Positions 60,301-64,000 of a stretch of DNA of 64,000 bases are shown piece after piece. The stretch spans positions 20,594,701 through 20,658,700 of the forward strand of contig OY540816.1 of NCBI GenBank assembly GCA_961205875.1. The letters are read 5' to 3'. The position numbers were made by a program, and so were the translations under genes. How positions within the stretch are numbered: position 1 is the stretch's first letter; every line of letters starts with the position of its first letter. Origin of the DNA: Sialis fuliginosa. Taxonomy: Eukaryota; Arthropoda; Insecta; Megaloptera; Sialidae. The notes under the pieces are model-generated. The model had not been told where the DNA came from and made no database searches. It saw nothing but the letters and a program-made list of their open reading frames with translations.

Positions 60301-62929
60301 TTTCAAAGTCAATTCTGTATTTTTCCAATTTTTCCATGACTTGTTTTCATACATGAAATGAAATTCTATTTTTCATCCAATAACACATAGAATTTTTTTG
60401 CAACTCGATTGGTCAAAAGCCTGAAGCAAGGAAATTTTTTATTGATCACAAACAAAAACAGTATATAAAAATAAGAGGATTAACCCATCCACTGTCACGA
60501 AATAACAATCTACCCTTTACCCCCTTGCCATTGACAACACTCAAGCCGATTCAAGCAAGAGTGACAACTGACAACTAAGCTGATAGATTTTTTTTTATGT
60601 TTTTCATGTATTTATTTAAATTCGCTGTTTTTTTTCTATACTTTTGTTTTTATAAAGTTGGTACTTTTTGCGTCGAATTTTTATTTTCAGAGGTATATTT
60701 TATTGATATTTTCTGGGTATTGTAACTTTATTAATTTATTTGTTTAATGGATTATTTTTTAACCTTTTTGAAAGAGTTTTCTAAAAATTTCATGAAAAAT
60801 ATTATTGTTTGTACTACGAATTTTTATTTCGAAATTTTACCTGTTTACAGAAAAAGCTTTAGAACAAAAGTTTTCAGTGGGCAATATCATGAAATTTTTA
60901 TTTGTGTGTTTTACTTCCATGTTCCGAAGAAAATGGAAGTATTGTAATACCGTCGAAAAATCGTGTTCGAGCTAAGACTAGATTCTGATTGTACTACCTT
61001 CAAAACTTAAAGAAAAGTTAATTTACGCATATCGGCTGTGTGTTTTCGTTCTATTAAAAATGCACCGATTTGAATTATATTTTAGGAAAATGTTTGACTC
61101 AGTGTGTACTCCAGACCTATTGATTTTGATGCTAATCAAATATGGGGTTATGGAATCTCCCCCCCCCCCAAACATTTTTTGTTAATGTTTTTTAAACTGT
61201 TTTTATTTGAAAAAACAAAAAAGTTAAGCAAACTTTTCCAACTTGATAAAAAAATATTTATTTCAAAAGTTTCTTGTATTTTTACGTAAAATCGAATCCT
61301 TAAAATAAAATTATAGGTTCACATGTAAAAGAAAACTAAGTTACCATAAAACAATAAAATAAAATTATTATGATATAACCCCCCCTCCACCTTATCAAAC
61401 TGAGTAACTTTTGTCTGAAAAGACCGCAGTCAATTGTTCCCAGAAGACCACCGCCCCTTCCTTTCAAATAGACAAAATTTACATTCACAATCCAAATATT
61501 ATTTCTCATCTATGAAATTATTCATTCCGCATTTATATTCAACTAGAAATCTCCTGTCTAAAATATACAATCGGGCCGATTTACGGGCAACCGTACTGCA
61601 TAACTCTTGACCCCCACTACAAATGATAGGGGGTTGGGGAGGGCGGGGAGGGGAGGTAAGCGCACAAACACGTCTGTGTAGATTTGATGATATGGGTTTG
61701 TTTACGCGGATTTTGGTCAAGTTGGCACATTTATTTATTTATATTCAGCTAACTTCACACCATTACATAATGCAAACGCTTTGGATTTTTAGGTTATAAT
61801 TATACATTTATAAAGGAGTAAGTAATTAAGTGACCTTTTTTGTTGTTAAATAGCCAATTTTGGAGTAAGGTAAAACTTTAAGAACTCGTGGGTTCTACAA
61901 TGTGTTTAATTGAAAAAAAAACATTTGCCAAGTAAATGCACAGTGCTTCCTCGTGCGAAATTCATCAAAGATAGTTTATTATTGAACAATTTAAATAAAA
62001 ACTGATAGTGTTCAGATAAATTGCTTGGCATTGTTTAATTATTTAAATTTTAAACAATTTTACTACAAAATATAAGTTTGAAATTTTTCATAAGACGCAT
62101 CTGATTATTTTTTCGTATATTTTTATTTTTTTGACAATTTCAATCTAAATCTAAATTTATGCAAACGTCAAAATGATATTTAATATGTCAAAGTAAATAT
62201 CAATTTAAAAAAACAAATAACGATTTTTTAAAACAAATTGAAATAAATCTTTCTTTGTAACGGGAATTTTTTACAACAAACTTTGTAGACCTATATTATA
62301 GTAAATTGAACGCTCTATAAAAAAGATTCTATACAATTTTCACGTAACATGTGTCGTTCTTGAGATATCTCGAAAAAAATAAATATTTTGGGATGTCACT
62401 TTGAAATGGAACCTTCCTCAAGCCAAATCCAACCATCCAATCAAGTTTCATTAATATCGGTTCAGTGGTTCATGAGTTATGCGTGTGACAAGGATTCATG
62501 GGACAGACACACAGACTCGGAACGAAAAGTGTTTATTTTGACCTGAAACGGAAAGATCAATTTAAAATTTTGAAATCGGAGAACAATTTTTTTAAACGAT
62601 CACAAAGCTTCTCGTATCTTCGATATATGTATATTGCGAGGGAGCAAAATAGCAATAATCAAGCTAGTATTCACAAAAATGAATCGCACTATAGTTTGTT
62701 TCAACAATTGAGTACAATTCATTCAACTCAGGTGTTTGTTTATGACGAGGAGTGTTAGAAACATAACGAGATAGATAGAGAGAGAGCGAGATAGATAGAG
62801 AGAGACAAACTGCAGATAACCACAGATTAAAATCATTCTGATAAATGCTTGGCCACCTCTACAGACATACATATATTTACCTACCTACTCTGTTCTACAT
62901 ATTTATGAAGTCTCACGTTCCTATTGGTG

Positions 62930-62975
62930 GGTGTGTGTGTGCGTGTGTGTGTATGTGTGTGTGTGTGTGTTTAGG
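62930..62975. repeat. (TG)n microsatellite
   Basis: gtgtgtgtgtgcgtgtgtgt and onward; nearby 62770-62805 is a (gata/gaga) tract. Confidence 0.9.
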
Positions 62976-64000
62976 TTCTAGGGGTTAACCACTCCTGAGG
63001 GAGAATCACGCTATTCCCTGGAACATACCAACTCTAACGCGATAGTAAAGTTGGTGGATACGAAAAAAATTTGTTTTATCTTGCAATGTTTTATTTTATT
63101 TACTAGCGCATTGGACTCGGTGTTATCCGGGGATATTAATTCAATTTAATCAGTAATCATGCCCACCCAACATGCCCACAACACACGATTCAGCGCGAAT
63201 TGTTTTTTTTTCGAAATGAAAATTTACACAAAATATTCAAAAATTATACATCTAAATTTTACCTATCCATTAGTGAAAACCGGAATAAAATCTGTTTAGT
63301 AGTTATTGAGAAAGTCGTGTAAAATTATATTTTCAAACTTTCAGGACGCATCAGATCTTGATTTGTATGAAAATCAAAAATAAATAAATAAATAGGTTAG
63401 AAATAATCATTATAATTAATTGAAATGAAATGTTTCTTTATATTTCAATTTTTAATCAATATATTTTTAAAATTGTTAGCATGTATCAAAAATCATCTAT
63501 TTTTTCGTGACCTAAATTAATAAAATACTGAAACCGTAAATTATACAATTCTGTTATCCTAATACCTAAATGACACTTGTATGCTGTGACATCATGGAAA
63601 CAAAACACGACTTGATAAAGATTTTTTGTCTTTAGCCACGATACTGCACAGAAAAATGATCCAACTATTGGTGAAAACCGCATTGAAATCGGTTCAGTAA
63701 TTCCCGAGTCTATAAGCCGAATATTAATTTTTATATATAGAAATTAAAGTAGATATTTATTTTCTAACCTTAAAAAGTTAATGTATTAAATTTCAACGAT
63801 ATAAAAAATATGAGTGTAACAGCATAGGGAGGTTCATACACGTTTAGTTACTAAATTATTCGCCACTTGACTAAACTACTAGTCTATTCTGAACAAGGCT
63901 TTAGTACCGTGTGCCGGAGAAGATGAAAATGATAACTCCAATGGGCGAGCGCGGTCTAATAAAGATAGTTTCCAACGTACCGCATTGTTCCTACTCAAGT

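Larger units (their letters stand above)
59182..64000 (-). other. Upstream arrestin intron: no exon recognised
   Basis: Holds family C (59467-59702) with its tandem tail, a repeat shared with 29866-30090 (60911-61080), family B (61905-62660), a (TG)n microsatellite (62930-62975) and a Helitron-like 5' end (63590-63741, -). The last 100 bases (from 63898) are unusually GC-rich and complex; no function assigned. I see no Met exon for the arrestin. Confidence 0.55.

Noticed and set aside
61499-61720. 73-codon minus-strand frame considered as the missing first arrestin exon
   Set aside because: No arrestin N-terminal motif and no donor in the required phase.
63898-64000. Complex GC-rich end of the window, considered as an exon
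   Set aside because: Open in one plus-strand frame but no family is recognised and the edge cuts it; likely part of a repeat.

Overview
This is a nuclear window from an insect. It is strongly AT-rich, with spliced GT-AG genes whose exons are clearly more GC-rich than the surrounding DNA, and with many MITEs, Helitron-like repeats and microsatellites. The repeats (Helitron ends of the form GCGGGCGAAGCCGCG...CTAG, and tracts coding 'control-of-flanking' sequence such as gctgaaccgatcttgatgaaatttgg) resemble those of Lepidoptera, but I cannot fix the order.

Layout. The first 4.8 kb is a compact housekeeping cluster: RpL5 (+, 660-2467, five coding exons, complete 300 aa), with an H/ACA snoRNA in its last intron; TRUB2, a TruB-type mitochondrial pseudouridine synthase homologue (-, 2805-4313, five exons, about 315 aa), tail to tail with RpL5; and the first coding exon of a 14-kDa phosphohistidine phosphatase/janus-A homologue (+, 4574-4727), head to head with TRUB2 across about 260 bp. 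No further phosphatase exon is visible.

From 7478 to at least 59181 the minus strand carries one very large gene of the arrestin family (beta-arrestin/visual-arrestin-like, closest in my memory to insect CG32683-type 'lateral-eye' arrestins). Nine coding exons are visible, all with matching splice phases, together about 815 codons; the exon with the start codon lies beyond 59182, probably outside the window. The protein has an arrestin N domain, an unusual linker of about 220 residues, an arrestin C domain and a long C-terminal tail. An in-frame TGA (8773-8775) separates the C domain from the tail exon: it is a nonsense allele, a readthrough stop or an assembly error.

The rest, about 50 kb of arrestin intron, is repeat-rich. 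I could delimit several elements by terminal inverted repeats and target-site duplications: four hAT-like MITEs with 8-bp duplications, TA-flanked MITEs, a TAA-flanked MITE, two long palindromic foldback elements, one complete small Helitron, three tandem arrays, and two families carrying hammerhead-ribozyme-like cores. No transposase or reverse-transcriptase gene was recognised; all elements seem non-autonomous. Nearly all short open frames in the introns are repeat-borne noise.
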